Shown: positions 35,346-48,100 of the stretch, piece by piece
Numbering within the stretch: position 1 is the first letter of the stretch
Layout of the letters: every line of letters begins with the position of its first letter
NCBI GenBank assembly: GCA_010645155.1
Contig: JAAGOF010000104.1
Location: forward strand, 1,253,027 to 1,317,026
Direction of reading: 5' to 3'
Source of the DNA: Tigriopus japonicus
Taxonomy: Eukaryota; Arthropoda; Copepoda; Harpacticoida; Harpacticidae
Length of the DNA: 64,000 bases
Notes under the pieces: generated by a model
What the model was told of the DNA's origin: nothing
What the model saw: only the letters and a program-made list of their open reading frames with translations
Databases searched by the model: none
Made by a program: the position numbers and the translations under genes

Positions 35346-35514
35346 ATATGTCTTGCGCACTTTCATTTGTAGTATGATCTTCCCCTTGTTTGGGCAAGTA
35401 TTTCACGATATTCTTCGGAAATATTTGCCTTTTCACGCAACTTTTGGGCAACTTTGACCAATATCAGCTAGAAACAAGGCAAACAAAATGACGACAATGG
35501 CCTCTCTATCTAGG

Positions 35515-35975
35515 ATTTTAGAGAAAACTAACAATCGCTTCACCTAGATGGCTCTTACATGATTTAGCTTGCCCTTAACAACTCCTACAAGGGTGCCCTC
35601 TCTTGTTCTCAAAATGAACAACTCTGCTGTCAGAGCAAGCCTTCCTAAGGAAGCAAAGTGGAGCTTCAATCAAAGAGAAAAATGACAATCAGCGCCATCT
35701 TGAGATAGAAACGTTTGTGGGTGCTTCTGGTAAATATTTAGCCTCAAATTGTGATTACTCAGTGTATTTTTTTTACTTTTTGAACACAATAATATCGTAA
35801 CTGAGATCCAGAAGTCTCGAAATATGAAGAGAAATCCATTTTAAGATGGAAGTTGCAAATTTGGTAACAAATCGAAGTTGGGGATAGATCTGAAATCAGG
35901 GGACTTTGCCCCTGTTTTGGCTCCATCTAGTGGCGATTTTTGTAACCTTCAATTAACATTCTTCTTAGACCTCTA
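35515..35975 (-). repeat. Dispersed repeat, copy 2 (inverted relative to 3440-4010)
   Basis: Reverse complement of the repeat at 3440-4010 with scattered substitutions. It lacks the palindromic insertion, giving an empty-site reference for 3517-3612. Non-coding. Confidence 0.75.
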
Positions 35976-36949
35976 TGTTCTCAAATGGATAGGGTGGCGA
36001 CCAAGACCAACCATATAAATTTAAAAGTAGTCATTTTTGAGCTTGTGGACCTTTCGTTCGGAAGCCTTTTTTGAGGCTGTAAAATCTCTTTTCAGACTTC
36101 TTTACTCTATTCAAGGATATGTAATACAGATAAAAAACTGTATTTTTGAAAATATGCACAATATCTAAGCTATTGCTGCCAAGTAATACTATGACTCAAG
36201 ATTTTAGGTTCTGTCAATAAATATGAATGAGGCGTATTGGCTGGTTACCTTGGAAATGTAAGGAATTAGTTGTTATTAATTACAAGTTAGACTTGTTTGA
36301 CAACCTTTGAAGCCAAAATGCCCATATTCAACCTAAACTCCTTTGAAGAGCCTAAGAACCTTTTGAGATGTTAACTTTTGGTTTTTATAGGTTCAACCTG
36401 TTTTCAGACAATTTTTTTATGTCTGGTGAGTGGTATTGTTGACTTTTTAATACCGTTGAGGAGTAATGTTTAACCGTAGTTAACACGTTAACGAAGCCAA
36501 TTACGGTTCCTGACGCTGTAATTATTTTTGAAATTAATTTCATTTTTATATTTATTTACATTGTGATTCTAATTAATTACACTTTCAAGAAAATTACCCA
36601 ACTCATGGAACGGTTTATATGGATCTTTATTTTCTATCACTGGGTAATTAAAAAAGTAAGTTGGCGATGTCAACACATGCACAATGCATCCTTTGGATTT
36701 CTCAGGACCCCAAAAACTACTTTTTTGTACTTCTACTTTTGTACACTACTTTTGCGCAAATTGACCATTATATTCTTCAAATTATCATCTCAGGCCGAGT
36801 TTGGTTTTGGCGAAAGGCAGTCACCTTGACACGAAGTGTCAATAATTCAGTGTTTCCAGAAAAAAAGAAAATAGTGCGGATGGAAAACATTTCTGTTGGT
36901 GTGAAAATACTTGTCACTTACGTCCTATAGAAATGAGAGTCGACGCAAA
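35976..36949. other. Spacer before the XKR relic
   Basis: AT-rich with short frames. A hydrophobic frame near 36680-36780 might be the degraded first membrane segment of the XKR relic, but the match is too weak to claim. Confidence 0.4.
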
Positions 36950-38151
36950 TCGACCAAGGTTTGCAAAGATCAAGTACGCCGTTCAATGGACTCACACATA
37001 TTGCTACTAGTTTCAAGTTTGTTGCGGCTGGTTTGGGTTGGGCATGTATTCATCATATGTTTCAAACTCTATATCCTCAAAAGACCCCCAATGTCAAAGT
37101 TTAAGACATCGCAAGTGGGACATTATGCCCCTTGCTTTCACAATCTGTAATTGGTGCGTTTATCATTCCTTATGTCTTCTGTGGCTCTTTAGGAGCTACT
37201 TGGGTTGCAAACTCATTTTCAATCGCTTTTACCTTTGTATGTGCAATTGGCCAATTGTTAAAGCAGGCTTGATTTCATATGGCTTTGGAAACCGGGTTGA
37301 ACTCCGGGAATACATTAATTTCCTTAAAAGGCAATTCATCCTGGCAACCATTGGAGAATCGATCTTGCAAGCCACTGTGCAACTTTTGCTCCAGATTTGG
37401 CTAGTGTCTAAACTGTCAAGTACCACTGATATCAGAAACAGCTTTCTCACTTGGGAAACATGGATGTTATTGAAACATTGGATTTCCTATCAACCGATCA
37501 ACGCATTCCAGATTCAGGTCTTAATCAGGCTTGTTTTGTCTTCCTTTACTCTTTCCATCAGTGTAACCAACGCATATCGTCTTTTAAAAAACCAAGAGAT
37601 TAAGATCTACCAAATGCCCTTTGCATTATTCTTCCACATCATCCAAATTTGGACGCGATTGCACGTAATTTTGAGCTTGTGTGCTTTCAAGGGTTTTTGG
37701 GCATGGTTGGTTCTCTATTTGTTTGTCAACATAACAATTAATAATCCTTGTGATTGAGGTCAAGGTTTGGAAGAGTATCAAAACAAAAGTACCGCGCAAT
37801 AGCTATAATGTAATGTGTTCGATATTAAGCTGCCTTGCCAGTGCTCTGTTGTGGTTCAGAATCCCTAAACTGAAAGAAGACGATAAAATCTTGAGGACGG
37901 ATAGCTTGAACTATCAGGCACAGTACATATTACTCAACTTCATGGTAAACATACTAGCCACACTTTTTGCTAATGGTTTTGAAAATCTTTACGCAGCTTT
38001 TGAAGTGTTATACCTCTCTTTACTTGCAATTTGTTTCCTTGTCTTACACCAAGTGGTGTATGGGCACCCAAGTCAACCAGAAATATGGATGAAATTAAAA
38101 AACAATTGGAACTGGATAATGACCAACCGTGAAGATATTATTCAAGCTTGA
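36950..38151 (+). pseudogene. XK-related (XKR) pseudogene
   Basis: Aligns along most of the ANK-XKR membrane exon but in at least four frame segments: SHILLLVSSLLRLVWV (near 36990), TWVANSFSIAFTF (near 37200), FILATIGESILQATVQLLLQIW (from about 37337) and SILSCLASALLWFRIPKL (near 37830), ending near VVYGHP. The third segment matches TTIGESCFEVALQLGLQIW of the intact gene. Frameshifts and a stop after NNPCD (37757) break it, and no ankyrin exons precede it on this strand. It is dead as a full-length protein. Confidence 0.8.
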
Positions 38152-38647
38152 AGATCACGGATTTTTCAAGCAATTCAGAAAAAAAAACAGTTCAAATTTC
38201 AAGTGGTTGTACAAACCATAAATTTTTGATTGGATTATTTGTATTTGTTGCCAGACTGATGATTGCTTCACAAAAACTGCAGAAAAAGCCTGTTCATCTG
38301 ATTCCCAGAATGCAATTTGTGTCTCTTAATCGCTAGGATATTTCTGATGTTCACCCACTGCCATTTCCATCGTTCTTTCCCTGTCCATCCTCGGTTGTGT
38401 TCAACATTCGCACAATGTGCTCGTTTTCAAATATTTATTTTGAATGCATTCAATGCATGATATAACACTAATAATAAATATTGAGATCTTTCTGCTTTGC
38501 AAGAAATTTTAGACATGTCCTTAAACTTATTCTCTTCCTCCGTGCATTTGAATTTGAATTGCGAGACGCTTTAGGCCTTCATGGATTTGAATACGTCAAG
38601 CGGATGGATCACGGATCTGAATTAGTAGATGCTTGGCTTGTCTGTAC

Positions 38648-39113
38648 TAGAGCACTATTATAACAGAGCACGGTCATAAAGTGCGCAGATCTAGTGGATT
38701 TCATGGGGCAACAGCTAGCAGGTCCCATGATACACATATTTTTGAAGATTGCCACGGACATTCATCAGTTTTGGACAAACTTAAGTGCCTAAAATGTTTA
38801 TGGTGGAACTCCAAATAGACCTTTAAGTGTTTTTCTGATGAATTTTGACATAGATCATGCCTGAATTACCTTTTCAATAGTCAGATTTCCATGCCAATTT
38901 GAAAGGGATTTTACCAATGAGTTCAACCAAAAACCACCGCAGATCCATTAACAAGACTCAGTCAACATTTGAGGCACTTTAGTTTGTCCAAAACTGATGG
39001 TTGGCCGTTGCAATCTTCAAAAATAAGTGTATCATGGGAACTGCGAGCTGTTGCCGCATGAAATCCACTAGATGGCGCACTTTATGACCGTGCTCTGTTA
39101 TTATAGTGCTCTA
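38648..39113. mobile_element. hAT-like foldback MITE
   Basis: The ends TAGAGCACTATTATAACAG and, reversed, TAGAGCACTATAATAACAG begin inverted arms of about 140 bp that include AAATCCACTAGATGGCGCAC-type sequence. A perfect 8-bp duplication, GTCTGTAC, flanks it (38640-38647 and 39114-39121). 466 bp with no coding capacity. Confidence 0.88.
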
Positions 39114-39121
39114 GTCTGTAC

Positions 39122-40877
39122 CATCACAAATACCAATGTGGTGCAACGAAATCAATGGAACAGAATGAGAGGTTGATGAAAGGCCCCATGGATCATTGCC
39201 ATAATGATATGGTACTGAAGAAAAAGGAAGTGGTTTCCAACATGGACAGGAATCAGCCTGCTCCTCTAGCCAACAAAGCCTGGGCTTTGTGCTCTGGGCT
39301 CTATCCAGTAGGGATAGACCAGTTTTAAGACGTAAATGCAAAGTCAAACACTTGTTTAAATTTTCATAGTTTAATTTGCAACCCTGGTCAGAAGTCACAA
39401 AAGTTAGGGACGGGTGCTCCTTACAGAAAAAACCTGTATATGAAGACTGGTAGACAGAGGGGAACATGATTTCACATAGGTAAATTGGCAACCCCTGCAC
39501 CAAGTCAGATCACTACAAAATCAACAAAGAAGAACTCTGGTTTGTTATTGAATTGCTTCAGAATCAGCTGTCCAACTGAATGCTATTGACCAATCACCAA
39601 CGTGAATCATCTGCACCGTGTGTTAGCCTACGACAGCCAGTCTCTATGCAGGGTCGTTAGGCCGAATTGGCAGCACTCCCAACTTGAAACACATCTGTTG
39701 AAAACCTCGGAAAACGGATTAAGACTTAAAAAGAATGAACAATGTTGTACCAATAAAATATGTGAGGATATTTTCATACCAGGGGAACCATGTGTTCTAT
39801 GTCTTGTGATCGGGATTCAATAATGGACTTGTTCAGAGCGTTTCAATTAGCGTGCAAAGACAACTACATTTTAGTTGTCATACGATTCATGTTATGAGAA
39901 AACATAAGTATGCACTAGACTACAATAAAGACTTAGATGGAAATCAAACACCATGGTTTCGTATGTTGTATTGTCTTTCAAAAACTTCTGATACATTTTG
40001 TCGTTGTTCGGAAACTTTGTGGAGATCCATTTTCAAACTAAATATTTTATATTGTATTTAAAAGCATGCCACAAGTGGTAACTTTTTGTTTTCTATTTTA
40101 AATCCAGGGCCATTATATACTGTATCATTATCAAAAATTGCAAAAATACGATGAAATTCAACTCAAACTCGGAAATCGCTGGTTGGCACAAATTAAACCT
40201 AATTGATATTAACCTTTTTTTAGCAATAAAGGTACGATAAGTCGTAAATACTCAATGAATTATTATCTTTGGTCTCGCAAAGTATTCCTCTACTTCGAAT
40301 GGGTCATTTTCGTCTCATTTTTGACAGCAAAAACTGATTGAACCAATTTTGAAAAATCGAAAATTAAAGTAAAATATGAGGCGACTGAGAATATGGATTT
40401 TCAAGATCGAACTTTGCAGATGAACTTGTGTTCGAGAATGCCACTGCTTCAAGTTCGGTCTTGAAGAGGGTGTCGAAGTCAAACTTTGTACTTGAAGCAA
40501 CATTTCTAGTACCAAGTACGCAAGGTTTTCAATTCAATTAATCACATTTGAAAATACAGCAATTAGAATTGTATATACTGTAGTTACTTTTGAGACCAAA
40601 GTAATTGTAATTGTAATTAATTGCATTTGAAATGTAACCTGTTACTGATAATGCCCATATATCTGAACATGCGTGGAAAAAGTTGGCCTATGAAATGAGC
40701 AAACATATGCCATTTTGAATCTAAATTGAAAAATTCCCTAGTTTAAAACCAGTTGGAACAACCATGTGGGAGTGTAATGGAAACTATCTCCATTTTGAAA
40801 AACGAGCCAAAGACAGAAAAGGCGCTTTCACGAGGAAGATTTTCTGACTAAATGCTATCCATATCATTGATGTACTA
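39122..40877. other. Spacer, nothing recognised
   Basis: A 130-codon minus-strand frame (39111-39503) begins inside the neighbouring MITE duplication and has no homology here. A fragment of the AATTAC-rich repeat lies at 40540-40640. No gene supported. Confidence 0.45.
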
Positions 40878-41546
40878 GGTGGAGTGAAAAGTAACCTCCT
40901 TGGCCGCCAAGATGCAATGATATTGCAAAAAAACTTATAGTGCCTTGTTGTCCGTTCATATTTAGGCCTATGTTTCCAATTTCAATGGATTATTGCCCTT
41001 CATTTTGTTTTGACAACTGATTGATGTTGACGTGTTTGGTGTCATATCGAAAATGGATCAACACGATTTTCGTTTTGTCTTAAAACATTATTTTTTACTA
41101 AGTAAAAGTAAAAGGGCGAAGGAGGCAAAAGAAAAGTTCAATAAGTGTAATGAGATAAATGCTCATTATACCTTTAAATATTAGTTTTGCCACTTTAGTG
41201 GTCAAAGACGATGTCGAAGGCCCTCCGAAACAATTGCTGATGAGAATGACAAAAAGCTCAGTATAGTCTTTATGTTAGCTGTTATAGTTCACCCAACTTC
41301 ACTTTCCGGTCAGCCAGTCCCATTTCATGAACTTTTTAGACGTTTTCATTTGTAAAATCATCAGATTCATTTTCAACCTGAAGCCAAACACGTCAACATC
41401 AATGAGCTGTCAAAACAAAATGAACGGCAATAATTCATTGAAATTTGAAATGAATGCCTAAATATGAATGAATTACAAGGCACTATAAGTATATTTTCCA
41501 GTAGCATCGCTTTGTTTCGGTTAAGGAGGTTACTTTTCACCCCACC
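40878..41546 (+). mobile_element. Internally deleted mariner element with long inverted ends
   Basis: The ends read GGTGGAGTGAAAAGTAACCT and, reversed, GGTGGGGTGAAAAGTAACCT, with TA on each side. The arms extend about 170 bp. From 41053 a frame reads MDQHDFRFVLKHYFLL then KEAKEKFNK, the N-terminal helix-turn-helix region typical of mariner transposases. A shifted frame gives RRPSETIADENDKKL. The catalytic DDD/D part is absent, so it is dead. Confidence 0.75.
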
Positions 41547-41548
41547 TA

Positions 41549-42128
41549 GTTCTGCTGGGTTGCTCAAAATCAGAGATTTTGGGAAAGTAAAATGTTGGTT
41601 TTGTTGAAGGTTTCATGTCCATTCAGTATCAGGTATACAGAGTTGTCAAGCATGTCTCCAGATCCTCTCGCCTGCAAATGTACCACGATTTATTCCAAGG
41701 TTGCGTGAGTTTATTTATCCTAAAGCAATATTTCATTACTTAAACTAACTTAACCTAACCTAACTTAACAAAATGTTAACTTCAACTTCATTTATTCCTT
41801 TGAAAAAGGTGTCATTTATATTATAATTATAATTATATTGAATAATATTTATCTGAGTCACGCAACTTATCAAAATTTCACATGTCATAAATAAAGGCTT
41901 CAGAGTGAGTCATCTAGAGGTCACGGATCAAACCACTGTCTTTTTTGTCTGCCTTCTTGGCTAAAACTGAAGAGTCTGGGGCTTGTTCTGTGGTCTCAAG
42001 TTCACAATTGATGTTTTGAGGGTTTTATTCAAGGCAGAGGAACACAAGAAATATAATTTATGTACAAGGCTCAAATTATTCTCATACAAAACACATTTTC
42101 AAACGATCTCTTTTTTCCGGTTCGTATG
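41549..42128. other. 3' flank of H2
   Basis: On the minus strand an AATAAA lies at 42029-42024, about 100 nt beyond the H2 stop, a plausible polyadenylation signal. Otherwise AT-rich sequence with nothing recognised. Confidence 0.45.
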
Positions 42129-45100
42129 TTAGCATGTTTTTGTATTTCCGGAGGTCGGCTGACTTGAAAGAAACACTAGTCCGTTTGTAAAAGCATCTCT
42201 GATCGTAACTCTTGTTTCAAAAGGAACTTCAATAAATTTGAAGACGTCGTGTTGTGATGGTAAGTAAATTGACGAAGCACCGGTAGTTTCAAGAAAATCC
42301 TCTTTTGTTTTTCTACAATAATTTTCTGCCGACTTAATTTCTTGAAACCACGATTCTGCTACAACATGGGGAAAGTTCTTCTCGATGTTTTCACACCAAA
42401 AATGACATATCTCATATTCCCAAATCACGAGAATCAAAGGCAGATTCAATTTTTTCGAACCATATCGATCCTTAAGAACGTCTCTCAATTCCTTACGTAA
42501 GTTGGCAACTTTGGGGTCATCCGTAATCTGATGAAAGACAAATGGGAATTAGCTTATTTTTGTGCAAGAAAAATCGATTACTTTTTTGAATGAAACGTTA
42601 CCTTGCTTTCTGTTTTATAATGTGGAAATTCCAAATCAATAAAATCTTGGATAACGTGTGAGTTAATGTCAGGCCTCAATTGTTCCAGAAGAGTGTCAAC
42701 CAGACTCAAATTAGGAAAACATTTTGGTTCGACCGCAAAAGATTCCAAAATGGTTCGTATGTTTTCAAATCGGAAACTAAAACAAATTTTAGAGTTACCA
42801 AAGACTAAAAAACATTTAATGGGTATGGTAAAATCACTTTTTGGTAAAACAGTCTTGGATCATCATCTTCCGAAATTGATTGAAGGATTCGTCGTTCAAC
42901 TCCCCGTTGTCCAATAGAGAACGTTGTTGTTTGAATTCTTCATAAACCCGGGACCAGATCGAAAAAAGCCGACGGAAGTTAAATGTCGTTTTCATTGCAA
43001 GATCGAGTCGATTGCGATAAACAATTTCGGCCATCAAGATATTAATCCATTTCTTCCATTCTTGGACTCTACTATTTATGACGAGTTCAATGATCTCAAC
43101 TTTATAGTTCCGAGATTTGATCAGGGATGACAACGAACGCTTTGGAGGAATTTCCATCCCTTCCAATCTGATGCAATAATTTGTTTGCCATTTATCCTCA
43201 ATTGTCAACCAAAAAAGAAATGGATAACTTGTATTTCTGGAACTCTCTTCCTTTATGTTATACTGTTTGATGGATGAGACTCGTTCTAAGTTTTTGCGGT
43301 AGTTTTCAGATTGTCTCTCAAAATCGAGTTCGTTGTTGAAAAACTTGAGATATGAGACCGTCCTTTTCAAATTAGGTCCAGATTCAAGATAGTAGTATTC
43401 TTCAATTGCAAACTTTTCGAAATCCAAGATGGATAAGTCAGAAGATTTAGCCTGCAAAAGTAGAACAGAAACAGTTATTTTCAAACCTCTCTTCGGAAGT
43501 AGCCAATCATGCAACAAATATTTATGAGATGGTTTTCGGCTCTTAAGAACTGTTAGACGTCTAGTAATTAAGCAAATTATTTGGTTCGCAGCTTTTAGAA
43601 TGGTTCGTAAATTACAATACTTTTATTGTTTACACGTCACAGTGGGAATCCCAAAGAACCGCACAAACAATTTAGCAAGGAAGATGATGTACGTAAATGG
43701 TGCAACGTCACGTATTTTAAGGCGTTGCAGATCAATATATCGAGTCGCTCTTTCTAAATAATGTTAATTGTGAGAATTAGTTGTAGGGGTGGGCAAGAAG
43801 CCGGTGTTGGTGACTGACACCGGCTTTTCAAACTTTCGGTGGCGACACCTACATTTTTTTGTGATTTTTTCAAAAATACGAAAAAATACTACATAAACAC
43901 TTTCACAAACGGCGTCGGTGTCAGTGTCGACTTTGGCAATTTGGCTGGTGTCGGTTTCGGCGTCGATGCCGAAAATGTCGGTGTCACCCGTCCCTAATTA
44001 GCAGCATTGGACAAATTTGTGTTTATGTTGATTCAATTGGAAATGTTTTGGTCATTGTGTTTAGTTTCGTTTACGTATTTTTAGGACTGTCCATTTCGTT
44101 AGGATTAGTCTTGCAGTCAACTTTTTTTTGAAAATTTTTAAAGACCATGACATACTGTACTTTTGACCTTTTTCAACTCCTAAGGAGTGCCACTTTTGGC
44201 AGCCCTATAATTCTGGGAGACCAAAACAATCGACAGCTGCTTATTTATCTCTTTTCCCGATTTGTTTGTTTTTCTTTGTGATTTGAATATTTGATAAATT
44301 GTTTGTCTTTCTCTATTTCTTATTCAGTAAGTTTATCAGAATGCAATTCCATTAATTACTACAGAGAAGTCGAATTTGAAGTTACTTCAAGCAGATGCAA
44401 TGAAAAAAAGTTACAAAATAGAGTTGAAGATGGTAAATATTTTTGAATATGAGTTGATTACCTTCGGTTTGGGTACTCCTAGATATTTTTTTTGAAGAGC
44501 TGGATGCGCGGAGCGTTTCAGAAACGCTGTCCTTAGTTTTGTCTTGGCGCGAAAAAAAGTACATTTGTCCCGAATATCGTGTATTTCCTCAAACAAAACC
44601 ATTTCTGCCTCAAATCCTTTGACGTAATCTTCGGAAGTCAACAAAAATTGTTGATTGGTTTGGTTTGGAGCGTCAAGAAAATGGTTCAATTGTTCTGTTG
44701 AACAATCATCTGTCTGAAAGGACCGCACAGTGTTTCGAATGACTTTTTAGGTTTGGATCCAAGTATGCAAAGACACCTTGGCATAATTTGGGCTGAAAAT
44801 TCAATGGGGAACAACTTTACTTTTATTGTATTATATTAGTTTAGGTCCAGGGAAAAAGTTATCTACCTAAAAACCTATCAATCGTAACAGGACGGTATTG
44901 CGACCTCACATCAAACTTTTCGTCAAATAAAAATCAAATTGAAGAGCTGTAGCAACGTTTTGACGCTCAAAGTGTGCCTCTACGACTCTCTGTCATGGCA
45001 CAAGCGACCAACAGGATCGAGATAGCGGCCTTGATCTGTGCCGGGCATATCATAAATGATGTAGGATCAAGTCAGGCAGATCATTGCTGGGGCCGTTGGA

Positions 45101-48100
45101 GACGCCCCCAACGTCTTCCAGCAATCAACAAACGCCGCTCGAACCTCTCGGGTGGCCCAAGAGTGGCTGGACAAGAATCTGAGGTTCTTGGACGAGAACT
45201 TGTGGCCCCCCGGAGCCCTGATCTAAACCCTCTCGACTATGCAACCTATGGGCATGTCTTGGTTGATTCCTCCTGAGGGTGGTACAGCAGTGTTGAAGCC
45301 ATGAAGCATGGTATCAATAAGGCATCTGCCGCGACTCCATCTGATCCTCATCCCAGCTGAGTTATTTGGGTTTGAATGGGCCATTTTTGACCCCAAAAAG
45401 CCGAAAAAACGTTAGTTATATCAACAAATAAATTCCTAAAGATTTCAAATAGCTTTACAATGTCACAAAAAATGATTTTTTGAGTATTGAAGTTTTTGTC
45501 CAAATAGCTTAAATTAAAAATTAATATCAAAATAATATGAAATCTCACTTAAAAAGCAATTAATATGCCGAAGTTTACACCCCTTCACGGAATCTGAGAT
45601 GGACGCAGCCTTCAAGAAGATAAAGAGCAAAGCCCCACCAACATTAGCGGTTTCTCCCTTCCAACTTTCACTTCTCCGGACCCAAATCCAACCATTCCTA
45701 CAAGATCTCTTCAGCCACGCCCTCCAAACTTCTTTTTTCCCACCAGACTGGATGTAGTCAGCAATCATCTTCATCCATAAGAAGGAGCCCGAGGACATTC
45801 CAGACAATCATCGGACCATTGCCTTGGAAAACCCCTTCTTGAAGATGATGTCCACGCTGCTAGCTGTCCGCTTCTCTGGATTGGCCGAGGATTGGAATCT
45901 CCTTCCCGAGTTCCAATTCGGATTCCCGAGAGCCGCTCGACCACCTTGGCAGCCACTCTGCCCTTTGAAATCGTGCACGCAAACTTCAGCACTAAGAGGA
46001 GAGTTTACTGATGTTTTGTGGATTTCTCCAAAACATTCGACAGTGTGGACAGAAGCCGGTTATTCCTTAAACTCCAACTGTGGGGAATTCCACGTTCAGT
46101 ATGTGTCCTGCTAGCCAACATCTATGCAGGACTCAAATGCTCCATTGTTCTGGTGAGGACCTGTCCCCCTGCTACTTTTCATCGATCGGCCTTCCGCAGG
46201 GGGATCCACTATCGCCAATCCTTTTCAAGCTTTATGTATTTGACCTGCCCGAAGTTTTTACTCACCAAGGCCCCTCCTTTAACCATAATAGAATACAATA
46301 TTTGCAATATGCAGACGACCTGGTTCTCTTGACTTGAAGGCCGTTCTCTTGGCAATAACCATGGAGAGCATTGATGGCATTTTGCAATTCCACGGCTGAG
46401 CGAGCCAACACCATCAAGACGAAGGCCATGGTCTTCCATAAAGGTCTTCTGGCTCCCACTTCCCTCACTTCAACAATGGTCCAATTGAAATTGTCAAGTT
46501 TTTTAACAATGTCGGTTTCACCTTCACCCCCCAACTCTCCTTCACAAAGCACCTCAACATCGCAATAACCAAGGCCATGGCCATTATCGGATACATATTC
46601 AATAGCCTGCCCATCAAGAATCTTCCTCTGCCAATATTTCTTCAACTCTTCCGGACCTACATCACTCCCATCTTCCTCTATGGCCTTCACCTTTGTCTTC
46701 CAAACTCAGCCTAATCTGCCCTCAAATCTGCCGATGCCACCTACACCAAATTCCTCAAAAGATACCTCTGCGTGCCCCAATATGCCAATAATACATGGAC
46801 GCATTTCACATGCTAAACCGAGCCCTATACCACCGGGCTCACAAGGTTAGTGTCCAACAGTGTTAAGAACCTGACCTTTTTGGAGGTGATGTCCGGACAT
46901 ATGCTACCATTCCCGGTCAAGGACTTGACAACACCCTATTGTCCTTGGCCCGACATCCCTTTGGAATATTGGCGGTCATGCACCTTCGTCCGGCTTCCTG
47001 CCCAACTCCATCAACGACGGGAACTGACGAAGGATCTGTTCAATCTGACCCACCCTCTCTACCCAACTGTGTCTGTACTGTCTGTCAATCCCCGCTTCAT
47101 TTCTTTCATGTACACTAAAACGCATTCTAGTCAACTCACTGTGGTATCATGATTTTACGTAACTATTTTTAACGTGTTATTAACATTTTTATTTTAACAT
47201 GCTTGTCTAACATGAAGATTTTAGACATATTTCTTTGTAATATTGGCTGAATTCGTAGTAAAATGTACTCTATAAAGAGTTGTGAAAAATGGTTTCCAAA
47301 AATCTAGTCTAAAGTGCATTTTAAGTGATATTATACATCACTTCAAGCTATTTTGAACTAAACTTCAAAACTTTTATTTCTATTATTCATTTCTTTATGC
47401 GAGATTGAAAATCTATATGAAATCTTTTGGAATTTATATTTTGATATAACTGTAGCGCTTTTCGGTTTTTTGGGGTCAAAAATGGCCCATTCAAACCCAA
47501 ATAACTCAGCTGTTGATGAGTTTATTTATTATTTAATTTGAATTCCTAGGGTAATTAAATGGTCTCAGTTATGGATTAAGTAGTTTTTCAAAAAATGTTA
47601 TAATTTATAGGTTTTTATGTACATGAATTTTGCCCTAGACCTAAACTTATGTAAAACAATAAAAGTAAAGTTGTTTCCCATTGCATTTTGGGTCCAAACA
47701 ATGAATGCCAAGATGTCTTTGGGTATTTCGATACAACCTAAAAAGCCATTCGAAACACCGTGACCGTATAATACATCACGAATATTTCAATAGGAAATAG
47801 AAAATAAGTATTTTTGTCGAGAAAACCTTTGACTAAAAAAGAAAGATTAGAGGTACTTACGTCTGAAAATCCGTAAATTTTGATGTCTTTGATTTGCTTC
47901 TCTTGGAATATTTTGACGATCTTGACAAAGTGATCGTGATGTCGCAAAATGGCAAGAATTTGTTTTGCGTCCCTTTCTTGATGCAATTCAGAAATGATTC
48001 TTTCAAAATCAGGTTCTGGGTCCAAATCAAATTTTTGGTTTTCTTGAACGAAGGGAAGAGTTTCCTGGATTTCTTGTGAATTACGCAGATTCTTCATAAG

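Larger units (their letters stand above)
44727..47763. mobile_element. Foldback element carrying nested mariner and LINE relics
   Basis: Outer ends CAGTGTTTCGAATGACTTTT and, reversed, CGGTGTTTCGAATGGCTTTT begin long inverted arms (44727-44880 with 47610-47763, and 45355-45545 with 47330-47510). The arms match the foldback at 13836-14705. Between them lie a mariner remnant and a reverse transcriptase remnant. The whole composite fills the intron between H2 exons 4 and 5. Confidence 0.68.

Noticed and set aside
36563..36930. Hydrophobic frames as the start of the XKR relic
   Set aside because: Hydrophobicity alone is not convincing, and residue matches to the intact XKR exon begin only near 36950.
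39111..39503. 130-codon minus-strand ORF
   Set aside because: Runs into the duplication of a MITE, has no recognisable domain and no splice-site support.
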